From Symbiodinium natans (lineage: Eukaryota; Sar; Dinophyceae; Suessiales; Symbiodiniaceae), in NCBI GenBank assembly GCA_905221605.1, contig CAJNDS010001016.1, forward strand, positions 1 to 41,648: a stretch of DNA of 41,648 nt, read 5' to 3'. The notes beneath the pieces were generated by a model. The model saw only the letters and a list, made by a program, of their open reading frames with translations. It searched no databases and was not told the DNA's origin. The position numbers were made by a program, and so were the translations under genes. Within the stretch, counting starts at the first letter, position 1; every line of letters starts with the position of its first letter. Shown here piece by piece: positions 18,301 to 27,113 of this stretch.

Positions 18301-18642
18301 AGGCCTAAGGAAGCGCTTGAAGTACCTGACTCCATCTTCCTTGTTCTTCAAAGCTTCTCGATCAAGCAATCTCTTGTAGATAGCAGCTTCACCTTCAAGT
18401 CTGTTTCTCAATGCGGGTCCTCTCTTCTCTGGTTCAAGTTCTGTGATATCACACCAGTCGTCTACGGCATCTTCTAAAGCAAACCAGCTACTTCTACCAT
18501 CATAAGATGGGGGAACCTTGGTGGTCACCTGCTGAAAGGCAGAAAGACGCTGAAGCTCTTCCAGTGACCTGTTCCCTGCAGCTAAGGCTTCTCCGTCTGG
18601 TTCTTCGTAGTCGTCGAACTGGTCGTACGAGTGACTTGCCAT
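15334..18642 (-). CDS. Gag-protease-integrase polyprotein, truncated
   Basis: I start this at ATG 18642-18640 (MASHSYDQ); the longer frame from 18717 begins with TTG. Residue numbers here count from 18717. Residues 50-330 look like a copia gag capsid region (YDGRSSWFALEDAVDDW, then helices). Residues about 355-450 are a highly basic Gly-Lys stretch, probably nucleic-acid binding in place of a zinc knuckle. A protease-like VLDIGCTRAM has Asp526, but the canonical DSG/DTG reads DIG. The integrase has an HHCC-like finger (LHVKHYH to CRVC), then the DDE residues in FVDHAEI (Asp1014), VVGDQAF (Asp1072) and NRAETAV (Glu1105). The D-to-E spacing of 32 is slightly short of the usual 35. The protein ends soon after the Glu, losing the integrase C-terminus and everything beyond. 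Confidence 0.75.
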   Translation of the reverse strand: MASHSYDQFDDYEEPDGEALAAGNRSLEELQRLSAFQQVTTKVPPSYDGRSSWFALEDAVDDWCDITELEPEKRGPALRNRLEGEAAIYKRLLDREALKNKEDGVRYFKRFLRPYFVKGAANVFLYRFQQFMNMHRGSGDMLRWMTRFQLSYQRMNESWMDTFVPLVSENDPVVRAYVLRLPQEEQQAITPEEALRRVNEQGRETHGRALPITANLIALLFVTLSDLIQDQRQVLTSLMAHKNRALTDYRVDELRTVYLEVFCTTKTTVDNPLLAPTSAPGRKSFIVIDEGTLDESQGYWCEDEDDGAEGFLDAFEDCFWVYDDESYTRFQRKFQGRKLRRGKGKGKGRKGKGKGHGGRRFFKRKKGKAHAAEDVSASDWAWNEEWHDWSYEAWTETDWQEGADDSYAAKGRKGKGKGKGKFFKGKDKKGKDGKGDHANATSEAQRTAALAGPGTPAIANAFWVQHHSFVSEAVYKQDSNEEDVPKSFLTHALSPTSMVLDIGCTRAMTSRQAAKEFMGFVDHHPDCGLWYELRPTNSHFSFANSEMAQRKEKIVIFMYDLSYTIQSTEFDIVDQGTVPFLMSLPQMRNLRFKISLEPDEALLSSSVLGMKNLPLKVARSSHLMLDLIDVAWHMWGVRFDAHKKVSFFMTNEHHFEYGYKLVTKECSPPGEESSEALVVEDEWHLDEGNHRLIRVHRKPSKGNTPIPLEYLDTIRETTINYKDGMKETQNDEWKDKPPVKFPKPWLGRTVFKILPGGIENRTSVKVSTRGKGPGRRGKPDDEVVKAPARKKIAGKKPDSGLMPHPSLGEGSLRKEGSSSPEEAPLPFSPGELFGDEDEDPFPELKGKGVETTKWDDQYSPSEAPVEQPEPSPESKEDNAPEERFDPEPRRIALPLPGQEVARSSPAFRRMIEKLRSDVELYKLHVKHYHMSSAQFRRRTSMLGLPEEIYEKYDRIVKSCRVCGTTVPAPPRARIAGLRAASFGDLIFVDHAEINYGEKSYITLLILDGASNLLWATALVGLEVTETLAAFRRWIEENNCVPKGVVGDQAFFADDFLAFYRFHGITPYPCGPRTPWPNRAETAVRLFKDMGKNDKGSQRRRFP

Positions 18643-18719
18643 GGCTCTACGATTGGGCTCGGATCGGCTTCCGGTTTTCGAGCTTCTGGCTGCCTCTGTC
18701 CGAACAGAGCGTGCCAAGG

Positions 18720-18762
18720 ATTACCCTGGACACCTCTGTTGGTACAGAGCACTCCAGGTAAT
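18720..18762 (-). other. Long hairpin upstream of the retroelement start codon
   Basis: Arms ATTACC-C-TGGA-CAC-CTCTGT and ACAGAG-CAC-TCCA-GGTAAT enclose a TGGT loop. The outer pairs (ATTACC/GGTAAT, TGGA/TCCA) and the inner pairs (CTCTGT/ACAGAG) are perfect; one C bulges and CAC faces CAC. A second, smaller hairpin with the same 6-base stem (CTCTGT-CCGA-ACAGAG) sits at 18694-18709, 40 bases away. Both fall in what would be the 5' leader or LTR of the minus-strand element. Confidence 0.65.
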
Positions 18763-18950
18763 TCCCGGAAGCTCCGCTGCCGCGTTGAGATGAAACCTGA
18801 GCGTTACCAGCCTCCGGCTCGGTACAGCTGGCAAGGCACGCAGGTGTCTCTTTTAGCTCTGCTGGCTAAGTGTATCACTCTGATCCAGAACCTCGGGCAC
18901 AGGCCACTGCATGCCATGATGACTGAACCCTTGCGGCATACCTGTCTCTA

Positions 18951-19104
18951 TTTCACCCCCACCCCCCCCCCACCCCACCCACCCCACCCACCCCCCCCCC
19001 ACCCCCCCCCCCCCCCCCCCCCACCCCCCCCCCCCCACCCCCCCCCACCCCCCCCCCACCCACCCCCCCCCCCCACCCCCCACCCCCCCCCCACCCCCCC
19101 CCCC

Positions 19105-19154
<50 letters not shown>

Positions 19155-19155
19155 A
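18951..19155. repeat. Poly(C)·poly(G) tract with scattered A
   Basis: About 200 bases of almost pure C on the + strand, broken only by single A residues (once CT). The minus strand is correspondingly G-rich and could form G-quadruplexes, and the + strand i-motifs. Such a tract is hard to sequence, so its length here is uncertain. Confidence 0.9.
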
Positions 19156-20225
19156 CTTGCAGGCTGCTGCGCAATACAACGGCCTTTGCGTAAACTTCGG
19201 AGGCCGGCAAGCATGAGACAATTGAATTTGGGCATATGTGTCGCAGAAGCCAATTTTGCGGTTCAATCTGCATGTAACTTGAGTAAAAATTTGGCGCCCC
19301 GCACGTTCACAACAGTTGCATTGGTCGGGACGTTTCGGTGTAAAACTTCTGCAGTCATCAGCAATACTGTCAGTGCTTTTGTTCAACACAGGAGTTCGCA
19401 TAGCTTGACAGGGTAAAGACAGAATCAAGTGCGCCGCCAACATTCACAGGGCTGCCTGAATCAAGTCAGAATGCCTTGGTACCGTACCTCCGTTTGGCAG
19501 CTGTGTTGGCATGCTGTGGGTTTAACACGAGGGGGGAAGCTTGGTGCAAAGGAATTGTTGGGAACATTTGCGGAGGTGTGTAGTATCGCCACGAGGGATG
19601 GCGGGTCCAACGTCAGCCTTTGCAGCCCTTTTGCGCCTTCAAGCAAATTACCAGGCAACGACCTTGAAACGATGAGCAGCATGGGCTGCTGAATAGCGAT
19701 CCAAGCAAGCAAGTTCAGTTCTGTAGTGGGTTTGATTGTGAACAGATGACGAAACCGGATGTTCCCCCTGGAGCTTGTCTTGGCGACGCTACCTGGTCCG
19801 AAGTGGGCATTTGGTTCCAAAGCATATTGCGTCTTGCCAAAATTTATGCATGTTTCCTTGAAGCTTTTATCCACAGGCCTCACCTCTGAGTAGCCAATGC
19901 TGCTGCGACCTGATGACAGGCAGGCACCTCTGAGTATGAGACCCTAGCATGATTTTACTCAGTCCTCGGCTATTTGAACAATTGAAAAGCAGTGTAACAT
20001 GCTGGTCAGATCCAGTGCTTTCGGGCCGCTCTGAGGAACCAGAAATTCAGAGAGCAAGAGATTCTTCTCCGGACTCTCCTGGGACTCCTGGCTCAGCCTG
20101 GCTCCTCTTAAGAAACATCTTGGAGGGCTTAGCGCTTTAGGGGGAAAGTTCGGGGTCACGCAATGGAATGGGTTTGGTATGGTTTTCTTTGTGGTGCATG
20201 AACGACCAAGACCAATCCGCAAGCG
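19156..20225. other. Stretch without recognisable genes
   Basis: No ORF with recognisable motifs, no exon I can defend, and no clear repeat. It separates the retroelements from the heptamer array. Confidence 0.4.
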
Positions 20226-20227
20226 CG

Positions 20228-20266
20228 CGTCTGCCAGCGCCAGCGCGTCTGCCAGCGCCAGCGCGT
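20228..20266. repeat. 18-bp direct repeat, two copies
   Basis: Two adjacent copies of an 18-base unit built from GCCAGC blocks (CTGCCAGCGCCAGCGCGT), slightly truncated at the first. Confidence 0.7.
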
Positions 20267-20315
20267 GGCCGGGACGCAGACTCTCGGCCTTCGAGTTAGC
20301 CCGTCCACCAGGCCT

Positions 20316-20520
20316 CCTATGTCTTATGTCCTATGTCCTATGTCCTATGTCCTATGTCGTATGTCCTATGTCCTATGTCCTATGCCCTATGTCCTATGTC
20401 CTATGTCCTATGCCCTATGTCCTGTGTCCTATGTCCGATGTCCTATGTCCTATGTCCTATGTCGTATGTCATATGTCGTATGTCCTATGTCCGATGTCCG
20501 ATGTCCGATGTCCTATGTCC
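20316..20520 (+). repeat. Heptanucleotide tandem array (CCTATGT)n
   Basis: About 29 copies of a 7-base unit CCTATGT with point variants (CGTATGT, CCGATGT, CCTGTGT, CATATGT). Because 7 is not a multiple of 3, three units equal seven codons and all three + frames stay open, each reading the same MSYVLCP repeat. These ORFs are a by-product of the array and not evidence of a gene. Confidence 0.95.
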
Positions 20521-20707
20521 TCACATCAACCGGCCATTAATTCAAGACCCGGAGCAAGCAGATATGACCGGCTCTGCAGGAATGGCAGCTGGGGGAGATG
20601 CGCGACTTCCCACCGAGCCACGCGCCCCTGAGCTGTGTTTGACATGCCCGGCCTTGCCATCTTGCAGCGCTTTGCTTAGCTGAGCATGGGTTTTGTGTTG
20701 TTTTCCA

Positions 20708-20840
20708 GCTTGGGAAGCACAGGTTGAAGGCAGAGCAGGCCAAGACCCATCCCGATGATGGCACTGCCGATGGCAAGTCTGCAGATGCAATGCCTGCGAT
20801 GCGTCAGCCCAAAGATGCAGCTCCTCGGCGTCGTTGGGTC
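20708..20840 (+). CDS. Candidate exon, charged low-complexity
   Basis: Follows TTTTCCAG and ends before GTCATG. One frame reads a Lys/Ala/Asp-rich stretch (KAEQAKTHPDDG onward) ending in PRRRW. It could be a 5' exon of the channel gene downstream, whose N-terminal part is otherwise missing, but no motif supports this. Composition and splice sites are the only evidence. Confidence 0.25.
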
Positions 20841-20859
20841 ATGTGTTTCGCCCTTCATA

Positions 20860-21824
20860 CGTTGCCCCCCCCCCCTCTTTCCGAGAATGTGCTGGCCCTC
20901 TTGCAACAAACCCTCCCCCCTGGGTCTGAAAAGACTTGTGGCCTCTTTAAAATTCAACAGATTTGTTTTGAAAGGCAAGTTTTGGTTTCAGCTGCTCCCC
21001 CGAACCCTTGCCCCAAGAGCCATGAGTCCCTGGAGCTTTGCAGGTTTCGGTCTCCGAGGCTGTTGCACAGAGGCCGACACTGGCCGCCATCCTATCAGAG
21101 CAGGTGCCCATTTTGGGGGGGGGGGGTTGGGTGGCGAAGGCTTTCTGGGACGGGCCGGCGGACTTTTTGTAATTTCGGGTTTGAGGTTTGGGGTTTGGTG
21201 TTTGGGGTTCAGGGTTCGGGGCTGTGTCTGGTTTGTCGCAGCGTTGGGTTTTGACGGATTTCGCGCGTGCATGTGAGCGCAGTGTTTTTAGATGTTGGAG
21301 GGGCTTATGGTCTAGGTGCTTGCGCCGCTTCAGGTTTCGACTTGAACTCGCTGCAGTCTCTTGCTGCCTAAACGTCTAAACAGCTCGAGGTTGCCTGGCC
21401 TAGACACATGTTCCGCATAGACCCCGCCTGTTCGGGCCGAACCCGGGTTTTACGAGCCTTATAGGGCCCGGAAGGGCCTGAGGAAGGTGCAGACTCATGA
21501 GTCTTCAATGTGCAACCCATCCCCATAGATGTGCAACCCTAGAAGATCCTAGAAGCCTTGTAGGCCAGGATCGCTTGCCCCACCGCCGGCCCAGGAGGTG
21601 GAGCTGAACAAAGGCTTCAAAGCCTGGGCCGCTGGACATGCTGGGATCGAGATTATCGCAGTTGCTTGTGCGTTTTGCTTGTCAGTAATGCAACGGGGCG
21701 AAAGAGGCCTACACCCCGAACGCTTTTCCGATTGATGAAGGCCCTCCAGTCCCCAAACGCATCGCCTTCTGTTCCAAGCTCCTCACCTCCTCTTGTTCTG
21801 ACGCCAAGCTCCGTAAGAAGCGAA
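20860..21824. other. Non-coding stretch with poly(C), poly(G) and telomere-like blocks
   Basis: Holds a C9 run near 20868, a G11 run near 21116, and a degenerate G-rich block at 21178-21222 built of GGTTTGG / GGTTCAGGG units that resembles decayed TTTAGGG repeats. No convincing exon was found. The 5' end of the channel gene probably lies in or before it. Confidence 0.45.
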
Positions 21825-21945
21825 GGTGAACGGCCCCTTGGATGCGGTGATGGGCTTCGTTGTGCTTCTACACTTGGCATTCATGGCTCTGATGGCGCAG
21901 CAGATCGGCCACGAGGCCAGCGCATTGCCCAAAAAGGCCACTGCT
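21825..21945 (+). CDS. Channel exon: S1 helix
   Basis: After GAAG| the frame reads NGPLDAVMGFVVLLHLAF and on, a hydrophobic helix led by N and D as in S1 of voltage-gated channels, followed by a polar loop. The acceptor is AG|G. The donor is uncertain, possibly GC near 21914 or later. Confidence 0.6.
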
Positions 21946-24900
21946 GTTTTCCCCCGCCAGCGTCTTGAGGGGTGCATTGTAAAGGCCCGAAGTCTCTTGA
22001 ATTATTGTTGAACCTCTCGAGTACATGTGAGGCAAACGTCAGCTTGGGGCTTGCAGAGCCTGGTCCGACGGTGCTGTCGCGCAGTGTTTATGACACGCTT
22101 GACACGGTCTTCTTTGTGGTGTATGTCATGGACATGCTCACGCGCATGTGCCCCGGGCGTTATGCAGATTTTCCTTAAGGCTTCAGCGTCCTACATGTCG
22201 GTACTGTAGCTTGCGAGGAACGGTGGAAATTTGTGGAATAATCTGTGGAATGTTGACCGCTCTACCGCTTTCCCACCAAGGCTGGTGCTTCGCAGGCGCT
22301 GGTACTACGACCCGGAGATCGGGATCATGTACATGAACCTGTTTGATGCCATCCTTGTTCTTGTCCACGCGTTGGAGCTAATTATGCAGCTCAGTTGGGA
22401 AGTGGGATTTGTAGAGGTCCGATTGCCGTCGTGGTTAGTTTTTGAGACGTTCAGAACACACTGAGTTGACCTCGGACTCTGACAGTGCAGTCACGGGCGT
22501 GGAGGTTGTTGGGGTTTGGTCCGGTTCAGGGCACGTGTGAGGATGAGTCCCCCGCCCCCCCAAAGTCCACACGAGAGGGGGTCCAGACCCTGCGCCAAGC
22601 CAATTTCTGGAGCTTTGGGCGCTTTTTTCCAGGCCTCCGGACAGTAAAATTTTGTCGAATCTCCACCTGAGCTGGAATGGGTGATGGGATGAGACCACAT
22701 CACTGAAATCCTATATAGCTTTCACGGCATCAGCACAGCACCACTTCTGAATGCGCAAACCCGAACCCCCTCAACTCAACATTCATTTAAGCTTCGCGGG
22801 GTCTAGGGCTCCGAATCGCCCAAGGGCTTTCGCTGAAGAGTTGGGCGACCAGTCGCGGGTGGTGCGACTGTGGAGGCTGATGCGTACGGTGCGGGTGGTG
22901 CGGATCATCAAGACCGCCTCCCGTCAGAAGGGCTGATAGTGCAAGGGCCAGAGAGCTTTGGGAGGTAAGCGCTGCTGTTCAGGAGCGTTCAGGTCAAGCC
23001 CCAGCGCCTACACCCTACCAAGCTCTCAATACCCCCCTTGAGATGAGAAACCTCTCCAGAACCGGAAGCCGAACATGGCAAGGCACTACAGCACGAAGTT
23101 CGCAATTCTGGATTAGGGATTCGGAGCTCTCTTTGGAAGGAAAGGCTCTTGCACGAGAGAGTCTGCGTGGTTCTGCACTTCGAACTTCCCTTTTTCCTGG
23201 CACCCGGCCGCCCGCCTCCTGAACCCACACCCTGAGGTTACTGTGTTCCGACAGCTACGGGTCCTGGTCTCCACCATGGCGGCCAGCATCGGCGCGCTTT
23301 TCTGAGGCACTAGCTCGTAAACTCTACTCTATGGACCCCTAAACCCTCTTCCCCTCTGGACTTCTGGGTTCTTTAGGAGTTTTAAGTACAATCGAAGCAA
23401 ATTGGGCTTGTGTACCCTAAGCTATTATCATCCAGATAGGGGTTTTTGGAAGTCCCTATTGAGGTTTACGTTCCATGAACCGTTTTAGGGTACGATGCGA
23501 CTTATGGAGTTCAACTATTCTGCTCATTTGTGGAACGTCGGGATGGCTTCGTCTAAGGCTTTTCTGGTCCATCGTCCTGCTCTTCTTCGTCAAGGCGCTT
23601 CTTCGGTCCTTCGGTCATTGCTTTCGGGTTGAGGACGGACGTTTCAAGCTTCCTTCTAGACCGTGCCGTCGCCCAAGCGTCTGGAGTGCAGGATAGGGTG
23701 TTAAGCTATCTCAAGTTTGGGATGCGGGTAATGGTTGCAGCCCTTACCTGGTGGAGGGGGAAATCGTCGAGCACACTAGTGCAGGGGCGCTGGTGTATGC
23801 ATTTCGTCTCTGAACCCTCTGTTGAAGGACTCCCTCGTTTACCTCTTAACGGTCAAGGGTTTAAGGCCCTTCAGTGCTAAACTGGGCAAGCCTTAGGGCC
23901 ATCCGCTCGATGTGAATTTTGGGTTCGTGCAGGGAGTTAAATGACGCTGCCATGGGACTCGTAAAGGAACCAACTCGGGTTAAGTCTCCAAGATCGACTG
24001 TACGACTAGCAGACAGTTCCTGAGTAGCTGGAAGCATCCTTCTGAAAGCCCAAGGCCTGAAACGACTGAACCTATTGAAACCACGCGTACAGCCTTTGGG
24101 AGGTCGGATTCGCTTTGATCGTGTGCCTGTCACTGCAGGCTGGGCGCTACATCCCCCTACCGTCCAAGAGGTAGGCATTTTAAAGGCGGTCATAGCGGTC
24201 ACACGTGAGTTGGGCCGATTCTAGTTACACGGACTTGTGGAAGCTGTGTTGATGCGAATGATATTCTCAGTTCGGTAAGTGTGTTCGCTTCGAGCTTCTG
24301 AACCCAACTTCCCTCTTTCTAGATTTCAGCAAGACCTAGTGCCCCAAAAAACCTCAATCCCCAAGAGTCGAACCCCCCAAACCACCACGGCGCTGAGGAT
24401 TTCATTCTGGATGAGGAGCAAGACAGGGCGACACGCTTGGAAATCAATCTTCTTTATGGCAGCTTTCTGAAGGCTCTGTTCACCATGTTCGAGGTGGCAT
24501 GTGGGGCAGGGCTCGTGGGGCAGGGCTCGTGGGGCAGGGCTCGTGGGGCAGGGCTCTTGGGGCTTAAGAGAACTATGGGGCTTTTAGGGCTTGTCCTGGC
24601 AATTGGGGCTTCATGAGTTTTGAGCTTTATCTTTGCGTTGCGCCTGCTTCCATGTTCAGATCGTATCAAGGGTCTACAGGCACGAAGCCTTCGGCAGATT
24701 GGACAGGGTCCTTATCATAAGGGAATCCTACTATCCTACTCTGTGGGGGTCTTTTTCAAGGGGCCCCCCTATTTTCATAAACTCCCAAGTAGCTGCTCAA
24801 GTGAACAGGCGACCTACAGCGGGGGGTGGCCATCGCGGTTTAGGCCGGTGGTGGATGGCGTCAACCCACTGTACTCTCTTCTCTTCTTGAACCTCGGCTT

Positions 24901-27082
24901 TTCAATGGCTTTTCAATGGGGCCGCATGATATGGCATCGTATGGGAAGGGCTTACGAGGCTTTATTTCATGCTTAGGCTTTTTAGAGTTGCATGTTGAGT
25001 TTCATGGAATGAACCACCCCCTCCTCCCTCAAGGATATGTTCTTGGCGCTGGGTCAAAGATGGTCAAAGCAAAAGTTTCGGGGAATCCGGGGGTCGCCTT
25101 TCTGGTTCGGGCGGTCCCTTGGTTGCGGAAATGGTGTAAAAACCCATGGGAAATACGTCGCCGGCGCCCATGGGTTTCATTGTTTCCGCCCAGGTATCCA
25201 GTGTTGTAGTCCTGTCGATTCGGCTTCACTATCGCGCAGCCCATGTCAGAGTGCGAAATACCAAGCAAAAAGGCATGGTATGCAGGACCCAAGTTGGCAT
25301 GAGCACCTGCTCGTGGAAAGCCTGCAAAAATACCCGGGAATGACATTGATTGAATTCTTCCGCAAGAAAGGTCATTTCGGCGTGAAAGAATTGAGGGGAA
25401 CCGAGATACACATCGGTCTTGGCGTATGCAGCTTCCTGCAAGTAGCTAAGTAGCTGATAGACCCATCCCATGAGGACGTAGCTCCTCAGTTTTCAGGTTG
25501 TACGTGACGGTGGTCATCTTCGCGCTGCTCCGGGTTGTCACAGCCATCTTTCTGAGAGAGACGATTGAGAGCACGGCCAATGATGCCGATCCTGCGCACG
25601 CAGTTGGCATCGTTTGTGTGTTTTACCGCGGAAGCATCAAAGCCTTCGAGATGCATGATAACACATACACAAAGATGAGTCTACATGTGTGTATATGTGT
25701 ATATATGTACATGTACACATACGTATACATGCTAACACCCCCGCCCTACGAACATAATCGACTCTGTCCTTATGTGGAGCTGCCGCAGACCATGGTGGCC
25801 TGGAGTTGTGATGCCTGCAAAGCAAACGAAAAGCAAAAAAGTCTTGTACCGAAACGCACAAGCCAAAATGACAAAAGAACACGAACAAAAGCAGAAAGCC
25901 AAAAACAAAAGAGAGAAACTAGAGCAAAGCAGAAGCCACCATTTCTGAGCACTAGTACGGAAACGATGTCCTGGAGACTGGCCCTCTTTTTGTTAAAGAA
26001 TGTTTGTTTTTTGTTTTTTGTTTTTTGTTTTTGTCTTTTTGGTTGTTTTGTTTTTGGGCCGAAGGAGTCTACGGCCTCCGGACAAGTATAGTTGGCAATT
26101 AAAATGAGTTAAGATTTTGCTCAGACCTCCTCCTCTGGGCGGCTTGCTGGGCCTCATCCGTAGGAACATTAGGTTTCACGAAGATCCTTTTTGCACAGAG
26201 TCCAGTGAGAGGCCCTTGTCTTGACTTGCCAAAAACACCCAGCTTCAGAAGATACATGGCGCTTCTTGGAATTTCAGGTTCTTTTGAGTCAGCCATGCTC
26301 CTCCTTCCCCCCGGTGTCCCAGCCGGAAATTCAGGGCCTTTGGTCCTTGACGAGCCCAACTGGTTTTGGGTGTGGGGTTTAGGGTTTCCATATCCTGAGC
26401 ATCTCGGGGGTGATTGCAGCGTTGACACGTGGCGGGTGTGAGCGATGCGGAGCAATTCGTCAGACGACTGGGAAGATCGCAAGCGATTTTTTCGCAAGGT
26501 TCTGCCAACAAGCCAGCGTTCTCCACATTCATGAGTTCTACTACTCCATACCGTAAAATTCAAAGGCCATCGCCTTATTCTCGTGTTCCCGCGGCATTTC
26601 CAGTACTTGTCTTGTTTTGCGTGCCTGGTCGGAGCTTCGACGCGCCGAGCATCCCTGGAGTCCCACCCCCAGACAAGCCAGCAGAGATTCCCGCCGAGTA
26701 CCCCCCCCGGCACAAACGAAGCCCACAGAGAGTTCCACCCAGCATCCACCTTCAGCGGAATTCCGCGGAGAGTCCCTTGACAGCCTATGGCAAAGTACCG
26801 GTAAGCACCTGTCCGAATGCGCCAGGATGGTTCCCACATCAGGGGGCTGTAGTGTGGGGATGATCGAAATACATGTTCTTGGCACTTCGGCTCCGAAAGC
26901 GAACCTGGTTGCTGCTCGTAAAATTTCAACTCTACCCGCCGTCACACTACTTTTTAAACACGCACGACGAGACGCACAAGGGAGGGGTGGGGTGGCAGAT
27001 ATGTACAGGGTAATACAGTATAGCACCAGATACAGTACAAATCATACAGCACATAAAGGTCATACCAAGTAGGACAGTATGC

Positions 27083-27113
<31 letters not shown>

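Larger units (their letters stand above)
15132..18762 (-). mobile_element. Truncated Ty1/copia-order retroelement
   Basis: A minus-strand element with gag-like, aspartic-protease-like and integrase parts in that order, which is the Ty1/copia arrangement (integrase before reverse transcriptase). No reverse transcriptase or RNase H follows. The integrase frame stops at 15334, and a fragment that continues its pattern (FLESITVRDAVK) reads on in another frame from 15368 down to about 15270, so a frameshift broke the ORF. No long terminal repeat pair was found at either end. It lies tail to tail with the LINE block. Confidence 0.7.

Noticed and set aside
18643-18717. N-terminal extension of the gag polyprotein
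   Set aside because: Starts with TTG; the ATG at 18642 gives a typical acidic gag start, and the extension overlaps the hairpin leader.
18853-19443. Glycine-rich ORFs on the minus strand and proline-rich ORF on the plus strand
   Set aside because: Translation of the poly(C)·poly(G) tract only.
20179-20631. Three overlapping ORFs rich in MSYVLCP
   Set aside because: All come from the CCTATGT heptamer array, which is open in every frame; no start, domain or splice evidence.
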